64,000 nucleotides of DNA from positions 186,001 through 250,000 of the forward strand of contig NZ_BNBL01000005.1 in assembly GCF_014655595.1 (NCBI RefSeq). Reading direction: 5' to 3'. The first letter of the stretch is position 1. Each line of letters opens with the position of its first letter. Both the position numbers and the translations under genes were made by a program. The notes below the pieces were generated by a model. That model searched no databases. It saw only the letters and a list, made by a program, of their open reading frames with translations, and had not been told where the DNA came from. Shown here piece after piece: positions 1-8,621 of this stretch. Source of the stretch: Streptomyces griseocarneus (GTDB taxonomy: Bacteria > Actinomycetota > Actinomycetes > Streptomycetales > Streptomycetaceae).

Positions 1-17
1 AAGCCGACGGTTCTGGT

Positions 18-45
18 GACCCCGGATGCAGCCTCCTCCGGGGTC
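18..45. terminator. GC-rich hairpin, possible terminator
   Basis: A perfect 9-bp inverted repeat (GACCCCGGA / TCCGGGGTC, 10-nt loop) lies about 140 bases past the stop of the minus-strand cupin gene. It has no U-tract, as is common for actinobacterial terminators. It could end the oxidase operon or a gene left of the window. The rest of bases 1-188 shows no convincing gene. Confidence 0.4.
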
Positions 46-188
46 AGATACAACGTGACTTCTGTCGGCACCTGTTACTCCGGGGCTGGGGAACGACCAT
101 CTCCTTGAGCTTCCCGGATTGTCTTAGGAATTGAGGCCCTTGCCCAGCCCCTGGGACGGAGCGTGCCCGCCGTCACGCTCGGTGCGGC

Positions 189-620
189 TCAGCCGACTCC
201 GACGAGCAGCGGACCGAGCTGTGATTCCAGCCAGGACGGCAGGTCCAGCAGCCGCACGCCCTCCTGCTCGTTCGGGTCCGTTCGCGCGACCAGGCACACC
301 ATGTCCTCCGTGCCGGTGTTCACCGGCATGTGCGGGGTGTCGGCGGGGATGTAGATGTAGTCGCCCGCGTGCAGCACCACGTGCTGGGCCAGACCCTCAC
401 CGTGCCACACCTCGACCAGGCCGGACTGGACGAAGATGGCTGATTCGTGGCCCTCGTGCAGGTGAGGGCGCCCCCGGGTGCCGGCGGGCATCACCAGACG
501 GTGGAGGCACAGCCGCTCCGACCCCGCCGACTCGGCGCTGATCCCCGCGCCGAACGTGCCGCCCTGGATGCCTTCGTACTGCCCGGTACGGACCACCGCG
601 CACTGCTTCTGATCTGTCAT
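189..620 (-). CDS. Single-domain cupin protein
   Basis: This 143-residue protein carries one small-barrel cupin domain. The first motif is visible as HLHEGHES, with a Glu about seven residues on in VEVWHGEG, and the second as the GDYIYIPADTPHMPVN stretch, so metal binding is plausible. It starts at an ATG 116 bases after the stop of the LodB-like gene and on the same strand, so it may be the last gene of the oxidase operon. Cupins of this kind include dioxygenases, isomerases and sugar- or amino-acid-binding proteins. The exact reaction cannot be read from the sequence. The fold is confident; the function is open. Confidence 0.8.
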   Translation of the reverse strand: MTDQKQCAVVRTGQYEGIQGGTFGAGISAESAGSERLCLHRLVMPAGTRGRPHLHEGHESAIFVQSGLVEVWHGEGLAQHVVLHAGDYIYIPADTPHMPVNTGTEDMVCLVARTDPNEQEGVRLLDLPSWLESQLGPLLVGVG

Positions 621-736
621 GCGCGCAGTACAACAGCCTGTACACGACGTTCGATCACTTCGAGCCAGGTGACAAGGTCCGCAAGACCGTCCCGTCACCG
701 CTGCCGCATGACGGGCTCGTGCCGGCGGGGTGCGGA

Positions 737-1873
737 TCAGCCGAGTCGGCTGCGGCGCCGCCAGAAGGGATGTGCCTGCCAGCGGTGTTCCTGGGCGTAG
801 GCGTGCGCGTGGTGGTCGCGGTAGGCGTCCGCGATGCGGGTGAGGAACGTGGTGTACGCCGAGAGGGCCTCGGGGGTGCCGCGCAGGCACAGGTCGACGG
901 TGTGGCCCGCGCGGGCTCCCGTGTGCAGGGCTGTGAGGATTCCCTGGGAGGAGAGCGGGTCGAAGGCGAGGGCAGCGTCTCCCGCGGCGATCCATCCCGG
1001 TCCTGCCGGAGGGGTGAGGCGCAGCCCGTGGGCGGGGGTCCAGCGCGGTGCGGTGGCGGGTGGGGCGTATCCGGCCAGGCGGGTGCGGAGGTGACGGGTG
1101 CGCCCGGCCCGGGCCAGGAAGCCCTGGGGGGTGCGCAGGGCGGGGTCGGTGAGGTCGGCGTCGGTCAGGTGGGCGACGAGCCGCCCGGCGGGAATCCTGG
1201 CGGTGTACCACCAGCCCTGGGGCACCGCTTCCACGAGCGTACGCAGCTCCTCGTCCGCTGCCCGGCCGCTTCCTGCCGGGTGGGGGAAGAGGGCGAAGGC
1301 GGCCATGAGCCGGTCCTGTCGCCGGCGTACGGCCTGTCCGCGGCCGATGACGGCGCGACGGCCGGTCGCGTCGACGACCCAGGGGCTGTGCAGCTCTTCG
1401 ACCAGGCCTTCGTGCCGGATGAACAGCCGTCGGTCCGTGCCGTGGGCGAGGTACTTCACGACGGTGGCCTGCCGGAGTTCCGCGCCCGCGGCCACCGCGG
1501 CATCGCGCAGTGAGGCGTCGAACCGGCGCCTGTCGAGGTGCCAGCCGTGGCCGTTGGGGTCGAAGAGATGGCTGCGGCCATGGAGTTCCGGCGACCCCCA
1601 GCAGGCGAGGGTTCCGGTGGACCGTAGGTGCGCGTCGGCCGTGAAGTCCGCCCACAACCCCAGGTCGTGCAGCAAGGGGCGAGCCGCGGGCGGCAGCGTC
1701 TCCCCGACCTTGAGCTGTGCGGCCTCCGGCCCTCCAATGCGGTCGTCGACGAGGAGCACGCGGCGGCCGGCCCGGGCCAGGGTCAGGGCCGCCACCGCGC
1801 CCGCGGGGCCGGCACCGGCCACCACCGCCTCGAAGCGCTCGGCCACCGGGGCACGGGCGGTGCCGCCGCTCAC
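737..1873 (-). CDS. LodB-like FAD-dependent monooxygenase/halogenase-family flavoprotein
   Basis: A 378-residue flavoprotein of the tryptophan-halogenase/geranylgeranyl-reductase type. It has an N-terminal FAD-binding GAGPAGAVAA motif at about residues 20-29, a KVGETLPPAA segment typical of the family, and a GDAALAFDPLSSQGI segment for the second FAD site. Its GTG start overlaps the stop of the upstream LodA-like gene by four bases (GTGA), so the two are probably translationally coupled. LodB-family flavoproteins are needed to build the cysteine tryptophylquinone cofactor of LodA-type oxidases, so that role is inferred from the pairing. The alternative is an independent small-molecule monooxygenase, but the tight coupling favours cofactor maturation. 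Confidence 0.85.
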   Translation of the reverse strand: MSGGTARAPVAERFEAVVAGAGPAGAVAALTLARAGRRVLLVDDRIGGPEAAQLKVGETLPPAARPLLHDLGLWADFTADAHLRSTGTLACWGSPELHGRSHLFDPNGHGWHLDRRRFDASLRDAAVAAGAELRQATVVKYLAHGTDRRLFIRHEGLVEELHSPWVVDATGRRAVIGRGQAVRRRQDRLMAAFALFPHPAGSGRAADEELRTLVEAVPQGWWYTARIPAGRLVAHLTDADLTDPALRTPQGFLARAGRTRHLRTRLAGYAPPATAPRWTPAHGLRLTPPAGPGWIAAGDAALAFDPLSSQGILTALHTGARAGHTVDLCLRGTPEALSAYTTFLTRIADAYRDHHAHAYAQEHRWQAHPFWRRRSRLG

Positions 1874-4872
1874 CGTCCGTCCGGGAAGCGCACGACCTTC
1901 TCGAAGTATCCCGCCAGCACTTCCTCACCGGGCAGATCCGTGCCGACGAGGGCGGAGTCCACGGCCTCGTCCCGCCGGGCGGGGTCGGCGGCCCCCGGAA
2001 CGTGCAGGCACACCAGATTGCGCCGGTCGGACGGTGCGTGGTCGGGGGAGAAGCCCACTTCGGACTCCACCAGCATCGTCCGGGGGAGCTCGGGGTCGTC
2101 GGACGCCCCGTCGCGCCGCTCGAGGATGCCGAGCCTGCCGAAGTCCTTGACCATGGCGTTCATCTGGGCGACGGCGCTGGTGGCGGGCAGCCACCGGTCC
2201 CAGACGGCCCGGTTCTCGAACGCGGTTCGGCGTTCTTCGGCGGTGAGCGCAGTGTCGACGGCGGTCTCGTAGTCCGCCTCCGTCAGGACGTGGTTGGGCA
2301 CCCGCGCCGGCCAGAAGGTGGGGAGGTAGGGGTCGTACCGCGGCCCGAAGCCCAAGTAGTAGCCGGAACGACAGCGTGCGGTGTCGGTCTGCCAGGGCAC
2401 GGCCATCCACCGGGTCAGATCGCCCGGCCCCTGCGCGTACACCGGGCCGTCGACCGCGAGCGCCGTCTGCGGGGTGAGCGTCGTGCCGTACGCGGGCTCG
2501 GGCGCGGCGGGATCGCGGTGCCGCAGCCGGAAGGGCGCGGCGTACATGGTGGGGTGACGCATCGGCCAGGTGAACTCGCAGCCCGGGTGGAAGGCGTCGG
2601 CCACGCAGTAGGACAGGACGGCCCGGTCGAGCGTCCCGGGGCGTTCGGCCAGTGGCAGTTCGTCGAGGGTCCTGGGCGGGGTGGCCGCCGGGTCGTAGTC
2701 GGCGTCGAAGTCCCCGGCGGCCCATCGGGCGAGCAGCCGGTACTGCAGGGGAGTGAGCGTCAGGTGTTGCCGGGCCGAGACGGGCCGTACGCTCATCGCG
2801 TCCCCGTAGATCGCCGGCCACGGCACGGGGGAGAGGCCGTCGCGGTCGGTTTCGCGCATCGTCGCCCAGATCTGCTGGCGCAGCTCGGCGTTCCGCGGGT
2901 GGGGGTCGGCCAGCCGGGCGAGCCGGTCGGGGGCGAGGAGGTGTTCACGCCCGGCGTGTCCGAAGTGGGCGGCGATACCGCGGTTGACCCACTGCAGATC
3001 GCACAGGCGCCGCAGCAGCGGCAGGATCTCGCGGGTGAAGGAGACCCGCTGCGGCGGCGCGAGCGTCCCCGCGGCCACGAAGGTGTCGCGCATCAGGTCG
3101 TACATCGTGCGCACCGACTTCAGGTCCGGCGCGTAGTTCGGCGGAGCGACCACCACCCAGGCGGGATCGACGGGTACGGTGCGCCCGTCGATGCGGGCCT
3201 CGGCGGTCACCGGGCCGTCGGAGACGTCGTCGTGCCAGGTGTCGTTGTTGGCGAAGTGCCCCGCCGGCTTGTTCTCGAAGGAGGCGGAGACTCCGCGGCC
3301 GCCCAGGAAGACCAGCCGGCCGACGGCGTCCGTGCGCAGCTCGCCGAGGTAGACGGGCTTGTCCATGAAGGTGCCCGTGTCGAAGCGGTATTCGGGCTTC
3401 CCCGAGCGGTTGGCGCCGCGTACGGACCGGGGCCCGGGGTCGATGACCAGCCGGTGCCGCTGGTCGTCGGCGACCGCGGCATTGCGCGGCGTGGTCGCGG
3501 CGGCCTGGGCGGCCTCCGGGATGTCCAGGGCCAGCTGGAACTGGTACCAGGCGGCCTTCTTGTTGGCCACGTGCACGGTCCACCGGAGGTCGGCGTTGTC
3601 CGACGTCAGCTCGGCGACCGCCTCACCGGCGGCGTTGTAGCCGTACACGCGGAAGCGGGCGGCCTGCCGCTTGAGCGCCCCCGTCGCGTCCTTGTAGTTC
3701 CCGGTGGGCAGAGGAGGGGAATCGTCCACCTCGGGGCCGAGGAAGAACTCGTCGGCGCTGTCGCCGATCCGGGCCACGCCGATCGCGGGGTGCACCGCGG
3801 CCCGGACGATCCGGGTGTCACGACCGTGCGGCTCGGTGGACACCCCTCGCGCCGGACCGGGTTCGGCCGTAGGGACGCCGTTCGCGTCGCGGCGGCGTGT
3901 CGCGGAGGCCCGGTAGACGACCTTACGGGCCTCTGCGAGGCTGCCGACCGGCTGGTGCTCGGGCAGGCTGTGCCACGGGTTCCAGGCGAGGTTGTCGCCG
4001 TAAGCGTCCTGGCCGCGGGCGGCGGTGTCCTGCCGGTGCAGGGTCAGCCGCGCCACCCGCACGGGGGCGCTCTCCGATTCCTCCCAGCGCACGGTCGCGC
4101 GGTCCAGCGGCATGCGGGCCGGATCCGCCCGGAACTGCAGCATCAGATCGAACGCGGCCTCGCCCGCGGACAGCCGGTGCCGTAGATCGTCACGGAGGAA
4201 CGAGGGGTTCTCCTCCGGCGGAGCCGCCTGGGGGTCACCGGCCGAGCAGCCCGCCGGCACGAGCTTGTACTTCACGTACCGGCCGGGACCGAAAGCGTAC
4301 GGAAGCACGCCCCAGTACGTGGCGGTCAGCACGCTCTCCTCGAGCTTGCGCATGTCCCGCAGAATCTGGTCGGTGACCGGGTGGTCGCGCCGGTACGCCA
4401 CGGGGTCCTGCTGGAACTCGCAGAAATCCCGGGCCGTGTCGACGAAGAACACGTCGTGGTTCTGCAGGATCAGGTCCTGGGTGTCCGCCCGGCTCTCCTG
4501 CTCGAGCAGCTTGGGCCCCGGCACGTCGAACAGCTTGATGCCCACGCCGACGGTCCTGCGCAGGTCCGGCCGGTCCGGCAGGACGTCGCTGGAGAACCGC
4601 ACCCAGGCCGTCAGGCCGCCTTCCTGCTCCCCGGCGGCCTTGAGGAAGCCGACGCACAGCTCCGGCGGGAGCCCGGGAGCGACCGTGAGCACGCCGCGGG
4701 CGACACCGTGGTACTTGACGAAGACCGGCCGCAGGACCGGATCCTGCCCTTGCGAGATCCGGCCGCCCATCCGCTTCTCCACGAACTCGGCCACCAGCGA
4801 CGCGACGGGGTCGGTGGCACAGTCCGGCAGCGCCTCCGGGGAGTCCCCGGAGGCGGTGGGCATCCCGGTCAT
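1870..4872 (-). CDS. Catalase-like domain fused to LodA-type CTQ-dependent amino-acid oxidase
   Basis: A 1000-residue two-domain protein. Residues about 20-345 resemble catalase-like haem proteins: KYHGVARG around His55 (candidate distal His), AWVRFSSD near 90, a QNHDVFFVDTARDF stretch near 140-150, and a Tyr-rich YWGVLPYAFGPGRYVKY region near 186-202. Residues about 354-1000 are a full LodA-like quinoprotein, beginning RIVRAAVHPAIGVARIG. Cys765 (FHPGCEFTWPMR) and Trp827 (MAVPWQTD) fit the Cys-Trp pair of cysteine tryptophylquinone, 62 residues apart against 65 in LodA. LodA enzymes oxidise amines of amino acids and release H2O2, so a fused peroxide-handling domain makes sense. The ATG at 4872 is chosen because an AGGAGG site lies just upstream; the longer frame would overrun the methyltransferase gene. 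The substrate is unknown and no signal peptide is visible. Confidence 0.88.
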   Translation of the reverse strand: MTGMPTASGDSPEALPDCATDPVASLVAEFVEKRMGGRISQGQDPVLRPVFVKYHGVARGVLTVAPGLPPELCVGFLKAAGEQEGGLTAWVRFSSDVLPDRPDLRRTVGVGIKLFDVPGPKLLEQESRADTQDLILQNHDVFFVDTARDFCEFQQDPVAYRRDHPVTDQILRDMRKLEESVLTATYWGVLPYAFGPGRYVKYKLVPAGCSAGDPQAAPPEENPSFLRDDLRHRLSAGEAAFDLMLQFRADPARMPLDRATVRWEESESAPVRVARLTLHRQDTAARGQDAYGDNLAWNPWHSLPEHQPVGSLAEARKVVYRASATRRRDANGVPTAEPGPARGVSTEPHGRDTRIVRAAVHPAIGVARIGDSADEFFLGPEVDDSPPLPTGNYKDATGALKRQAARFRVYGYNAAGEAVAELTSDNADLRWTVHVANKKAAWYQFQLALDIPEAAQAAATTPRNAAVADDQRHRLVIDPGPRSVRGANRSGKPEYRFDTGTFMDKPVYLGELRTDAVGRLVFLGGRGVSASFENKPAGHFANNDTWHDDVSDGPVTAEARIDGRTVPVDPAWVVVAPPNYAPDLKSVRTMYDLMRDTFVAAGTLAPPQRVSFTREILPLLRRLCDLQWVNRGIAAHFGHAGREHLLAPDRLARLADPHPRNAELRQQIWATMRETDRDGLSPVPWPAIYGDAMSVRPVSARQHLTLTPLQYRLLARWAAGDFDADYDPAATPPRTLDELPLAERPGTLDRAVLSYCVADAFHPGCEFTWPMRHPTMYAAPFRLRHRDPAAPEPAYGTTLTPQTALAVDGPVYAQGPGDLTRWMAVPWQTDTARCRSGYYLGFGPRYDPYLPTFWPARVPNHVLTEADYETAVDTALTAEERRTAFENRAVWDRWLPATSAVAQMNAMVKDFGRLGILERRDGASDDPELPRTMLVESEVGFSPDHAPSDRRNLVCLHVPGAADPARRDEAVDSALVGTDLPGEEVLAGYFEKVVRFPDGR

Positions 4873-4976
4873 GACCTGACCCTCCTGTCGGTGGAGCGGA
4901 CAGCGGGCCGTTCGCGCCCGGCTGGCATATGCCTGCCCGCGGCGCGACCGCCATAACGCACAATGCGAATATCGGA

Positions 4977-5831
4977 CTAATCGGGGTGATGGGACGCGGC
5001 CGGCGGCGACAGTGTCGCGGTGACCGCGACCGTCGTGTAGCGCATCGTGAAGCCGCCGCCCATCGCATCGATGGCGGCCCCGACGTCGGCCAGCACTTCC
5101 GCCAGCTTGTCCTGCGGGAGCCGGGTGAGGGCACCCTGGGTGGGCATCTGGTCCAGCCACGCGTCCCGGGTGTAGGTCCACTCCCAGTCGAATCGCCACT
5201 GCTCCGGGGCGCTGAACCCGCCCACCGCACGGATCCCGTCGGCGGCCTTGGCGAACAGTGCCTGGTACACGTCCAGGGTGTGCCGCACCGCCCGGAGGTC
5301 GAAGGACGAGTCGGGCATCGCCTGCCGGTACGCCGTGGCGAAGGCTTCCGCCACCTCGGGCGGAAGCCGGAACACGTTCCAGAACGCCGCCAGCCGGCCG
5401 CCGGGCCGCAGCACCCGCGCGGCCTTGGCCGCTCCCGCCACCGGGTCTATCCAGTGCCAGGCCTGGCCTGCGACGACCGCGTCGAATTCCCGGCCGGCCG
5501 GATCCCAGGCCTCGAACGTCGCTACGTCGACCCGGCCGCCGAGCCGCCGCGCCAGGCCGGCCATCCGCGCGTCGGGCTCGACTCCCAGCACCCTGCAGCC
5601 GGCCGCCTGGAACTGCCGGGCGGCAATCCCGGTGCCGCATCCGACGTCGAGAACGTCGGGGCCGGGGGTGCCCGGGCCGGCGGCGATGATCCGGTCCACC
5701 AGGGCTTGGGGATAGCGGGGCCGGGCCCGGTCGTAGCGTTCGGCGTCCGAGCCGAACGACTCGGCCACGTCCCGATGTTGATGGCTCTCGTTCCGGGAGC
5801 GGTGAGCTAGCTCCGGGGGTAAAGTGGGCAT
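4977..5831 (-). CDS. Class I SAM-dependent methyltransferase
   Basis: A 284-residue cytosolic methyltransferase. Motif I is VLDVGCGTGIAARQF, followed by an acidic GVEPDARM motif II, an FDAVVAGQAWHWIDP motif and VLRPGGRLAAFW. These are typical of the UbiE/Methyltransf_11 group. The substrate cannot be inferred. The gene is divergent from a TetR regulator, and its ATG lies inside the perfect inverted repeat between them. This suggests that the TetR protein controls it and that the transcript may be leaderless or start downstream of this codon. The gene ends about 100 bases from the oxidase operon start and is transcribed in the same direction, but an oxidase-specific RBS suggests it is not tightly coupled. 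Confidence 0.9.
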   Translation of the reverse strand: MPTLPPELAHRSRNESHQHRDVAESFGSDAERYDRARPRYPQALVDRIIAAGPGTPGPDVLDVGCGTGIAARQFQAAGCRVLGVEPDARMAGLARRLGGRVDVATFEAWDPAGREFDAVVAGQAWHWIDPVAGAAKAARVLRPGGRLAAFWNVFRLPPEVAEAFATAYRQAMPDSSFDLRAVRHTLDVYQALFAKAADGIRAVGGFSAPEQWRFDWEWTYTRDAWLDQMPTQGALTRLPQDKLAEVLADVGAAIDAMGGGFTMRYTTVAVTATLSPPAASHHPD

Positions 5832-5860
5832 GCGCCCACTATGGTGGGCGCATGCCCACT
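5823..5860. promoter_or_regulatory. Perfect 17-bp inverted repeat, probable TetR operator
   Basis: Two 17-base arms (AGTGGGCATGCGCCCAC and its exact reverse complement) are separated by four bases. Each arm is itself nearly palindromic (TGGGC-4-GCCCA), so the site could hold two TetR dimers. It lies between the divergent methyltransferase and TetR genes and covers the methyltransferase ATG and the upstream in-frame ATG at 5852. Binding would silence both genes. The repeat is seen directly; the regulator assignment is inferred from position. Confidence 0.75.
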
Positions 5861-5902
5861 CGTCAACGGGTGGGCCCGGCGCGAGAAGGAGGAACGGGCG
5901 CT

Positions 5903-6487
5903 ATGCCGACAGGGGTGGCCATGCGCGACGCGCGCGATCAGCTGTTCGATGCCGCCGAGCGCGTCCTGCTCCGGGACGGGCCGAGCGCGCTGACCAGCCG
6001 GGCGGTCACCACGGAGGCGGGGTGCGCCAAGGGGGTCCTGCACCGGCACTTCACCGACTTCGACGCCTTCCTCGCCGAGCTCGTACGGGACCGCATCGGC
6101 CGGCTCGACGACCAGGCCGCGGCCCTGCGCGACCGTGCCGGGGCCGGCACCCTCGCCGACAACCTCGCCGACGCGCTGACGGCCCTGTTCGGCTCGGTCG
6201 CCGTGGCGATCGTCGGCCTCGTCACCTCCCGGGACGACCTGCGCGCCCGGCTCCGCCGCACCACGCCGACCGGCATCCCGCTGGTGACGGAAGCCACCGC
6301 GATGATCGCCTCCTACCTCACCGCCGAGCGGGAGCTGGGCCGCATCACGGCGGACGCCGACGTCGATACGCTCGCCCCCACGCTGATCGGGGCGGTGCAC
6401 ATGCTGTTCGCCGACCGGAAGGGCACTCCGCCGGAGACGGAAGCCGTCCGCAGGACGGTGACCACGGTCATCGCCGCCGTCGTGTGA
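5903..6487 (+). CDS. TetR/AcrR-family transcriptional regulator
   Basis: A 194-residue regulator from the preferred start. The N-terminal helix-turn-helix is clear (LFDAAERVLLRDG, then SRAVTTEAGCAKGVLHRHF), followed by a helical ligand domain without recognisable specificity. The ATG at 5903 has an AAGGAGG ribosome site about ten bases upstream. An in-frame ATG at 5852 would add 17 residues, but it lies inside the operator-like palindrome and has no ribosome site. The gene is divergent from the methyltransferase and probably represses it and itself through the 38-bp repeat. The ligand is unknown. Confidence 0.9.
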   Translation: MPTGVAMRDARDQLFDAAERVLLRDGPSALTSRAVTTEAGCAKGVLHRHFTDFDAFLAELVRDRIGRLDDQAAALRDRAGAGTLADNLADALTALFGSVAVAIVGLVTSRDDLRARLRRTTPTGIPLVTEATAMIASYLTAERELGRITADADVDTLAPTLIGAVHMLFADRKGTPPETEAVRRTVTTVIAAVV

Positions 6488-6525
6488 GAACCGCGGCGGC
6501 CTGCCGGCCACGGCTGCCGGCCCGG

Positions 6526-8511
6526 TCAAAGGCGGTTCAGCCGCGCCACGAGGATCGCGGCGTCGTCCGTGGAACTGGCCGGGCGGGCCGCCACGAGAGC
6601 GTCGCACACCTCGTTCAGGGGTGCCCTCGGGTCGTGCACGGCGCGGCCCAGGACCTCGATGCCGTGGTCGAGGTCGAGCGTGCCGCCTGGATCTTCGATC
6701 ATCCCATCGGTGTAGAACACCAGCAGGCTGCCGGACGGGAGGGCGACCTCGGTGTCGGTGTACACCTGGTGCAGGCCCATGCCCAGGGGCGGTCCCGGCT
6801 CGATGCGCAGAGGGCCGGCTGCCCCGTCCGGCCGGATCACCAGGGGCGGCGGATGCCCGGCCAGCGCGAGGCGGCACCGGCCGGTGGCACCGTCGTAGAC
6901 CGCGCAGGCGCATGTCGCGGCGAGGTCACCGGGGTCGCCGGTGAACAACTGGTCGAGGCGGGTGAGCAGTTGGCCGGGGGGCATGCCGACCGAGAGGAGT
7001 GCGTGGGCGCTGGAGCGGTAGCGGCCCATCGCGGCGGCGGCCTGTACGCCGTGGCCCATCACATCGCCCACACCCAGGCCGACCCTGCCGCCGGGCAGCG
7101 GGATCGCGTCGTACCAGTCGCCTCCGGCCAGGGCATCGTCCTCGGCGGGACGGTAGCGGTAGGCCAGGTCGAACCAGCGGGCGGACGGTAGCCGCGCCGG
7201 CAGCAGGTGGCGCTGGAGAGCGAGGGCGGCAAGCCGTTCACGCCGGTACAGCAGGGCGTTGTCGATGGCGGTGGCGGTACGGGCGGCGATCCCCTGGGAC
7301 AGGAGAACGTCCTCACTGCTGAAGGGAGTGCCGTGCCGGAGGAAGGTGACCGCTCCGAGGACCTCGCCGGTCGTGATCAGGGGCACTGCGACGCCATGCC
7401 GTGAGGCCGCATCGCCGTCGCCTTCCTTCGTCTCGAACACCACGGGCGTCATCGAAGCGACGCACTCGGCGACGGCCGGGCCGGCCGGGCGCGGGGGCGG
7501 CAGTTCCTCTTCCGGCCGTGGAGCGCGGGCGCTCGAGGGGAGGGCGAGCGGGTGGAAGAGCGGCGGGTGAGAGCCGGCGTGCCGCTCGTCCGGCTTCAGC
7601 GCGTCGTGCGGTTCGGAGCCGGCGGCGACCGACGCGGGGGAGCCCTGCAGCAGATCGACGGCGACCGAGTCGGCGAACTCCGGAACGCACGCCGCAGCCA
7701 CCTGGCCGGCGACGGCACGAGGATCCAGCTGCCGGCCGATCCGGGCCCCGACCCGCCCCAGCAGGTCGAGTCTGCGCCGGCTGCGGGCCATGTCCAGCAG
7801 CTCGCCCGTGGAGTCCAGCAACTCGTGGACGAAGCCCCCCACTCCCCGGATGGTGCCGTCGGCCTCCCGGAGAGGGAACAGGGTTCCGACGACCGCCATC
7901 GCCTCGCCATCCGGTCTGACCGCGGAGACCCGCAGGCTGTCGACGGTCTCACCGTGATCCACGACGCGGCGCAGCACCTGTTCGTACGCCTGCGGGTCGG
8001 GCAGCGTGAGCACGTCGGCCACGCGGCGCCCCAGATGCTCCTCGACGGACTTGCCGTTGAGTCGGGCGCAGGCGCTGTTGACGAACCGGAAGCGGAGTTC
8101 GGTGTCGAGTACGGCCAGGCCGACGGGCGTGGCGTGCACAAGCCGCTCCACCGCGGCCGGGTCGCACCCGCCGACCGGCTGCGCCTCGAGAGGTGCCACG
8201 GCAAGCACCCCGTCGCCGTCCGCGAGCGGAACCGCGACGGCGTACCAGGCGACGCAGCGGCACGTGCCGTCGCGTCGACGCAGCCAGTCGGTGCGCACGT
8301 CGCCGGGCGTACGCAACAGCGCCCGGACGAGCCCGGCGCCCCGCAGCGTCACCTTGTCGCCGAGCAGAGCCGCGTCCTGACCGATGATCTCCCGGTCCGC
8401 GTAGCCGGTGAGCTCCCGCGCCCCCGTGCTCCACTGCTGTACGCGCCCGTCCGGGTCGATGAGCACGGTGGCGAGGCCGGTGTGACCAGCCGCAGACGGG
8501 GGTTCATCCAT
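6526..8511 (-). CDS. PAS-PAS-GAF-SpoIIE (PP2C) serine phosphatase
   Basis: A 661-residue signalling phosphatase. Two PAS-like modules occupy about residues 10-240 (DPDGRVQQWSTGARELTGY, then ATPVGLAVLDTELRFRFVN). A GAF-like domain covers about 255-420, and a SpoIIE/PP2C phosphatase follows from about 440. The acidic metal-site residues lie in ALAGGDWYDAIPL, GDVMGHGVQAA and YTDGMIE. Such proteins are abundant in streptomycetes and dephosphorylate anti-anti-sigma factors in response to sensed signals. There is no fused kinase domain. The ATG at 8511 has a GGCAGG sequence about nine bases upstream; 8520 is an in-frame alternative. Nothing links it to the neighbouring Ole genes. Confidence 0.9.
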   Translation of the reverse strand: MDEPPSAAGHTGLATVLIDPDGRVQQWSTGARELTGYADREIIGQDAALLGDKVTLRGAGLVRALLRTPGDVRTDWLRRRDGTCRCVAWYAVAVPLADGDGVLAVAPLEAQPVGGCDPAAVERLVHATPVGLAVLDTELRFRFVNSACARLNGKSVEEHLGRRVADVLTLPDPQAYEQVLRRVVDHGETVDSLRVSAVRPDGEAMAVVGTLFPLREADGTIRGVGGFVHELLDSTGELLDMARSRRRLDLLGRVGARIGRQLDPRAVAGQVAAACVPEFADSVAVDLLQGSPASVAAGSEPHDALKPDERHAGSHPPLFHPLALPSSARAPRPEEELPPPRPAGPAVAECVASMTPVVFETKEGDGDAASRHGVAVPLITTGEVLGAVTFLRHGTPFSSEDVLLSQGIAARTATAIDNALLYRRERLAALALQRHLLPARLPSARWFDLAYRYRPAEDDALAGGDWYDAIPLPGGRVGLGVGDVMGHGVQAAAAMGRYRSSAHALLSVGMPPGQLLTRLDQLFTGDPGDLAATCACAVYDGATGRCRLALAGHPPPLVIRPDGAAGPLRIEPGPPLGMGLHQVYTDTEVALPSGSLLVFYTDGMIEDPGGTLDLDHGIEVLGRAVHDPRAPLNEVCDALVAARPASSTDDAAILVARLNRL

Positions 8512-8621
8512 GCACAGCATCCTGCCGTTCTGAACGGGCCCGGCGTACGGAAGGACACGGGTACCGGCCCCCGGGCCGTGACGAGAAGGGGTGCGCATGT
8601 CATGAACCGTGGCCGCGGCGG

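Noticed and set aside
1717..4185. An 822-codon plus-strand frame antisense to the LodA-like gene
   Set aside because: No motif and no ribosome site; the opposite strand encodes a clear catalase-LodA protein.
4873..5640. An N-terminal extension of the catalase-LodA protein up to base 5640
   Set aside because: The frame is open but overlaps the methyltransferase, has no homology, and a strong AGGAGG site lies right before the ATG at 4872.
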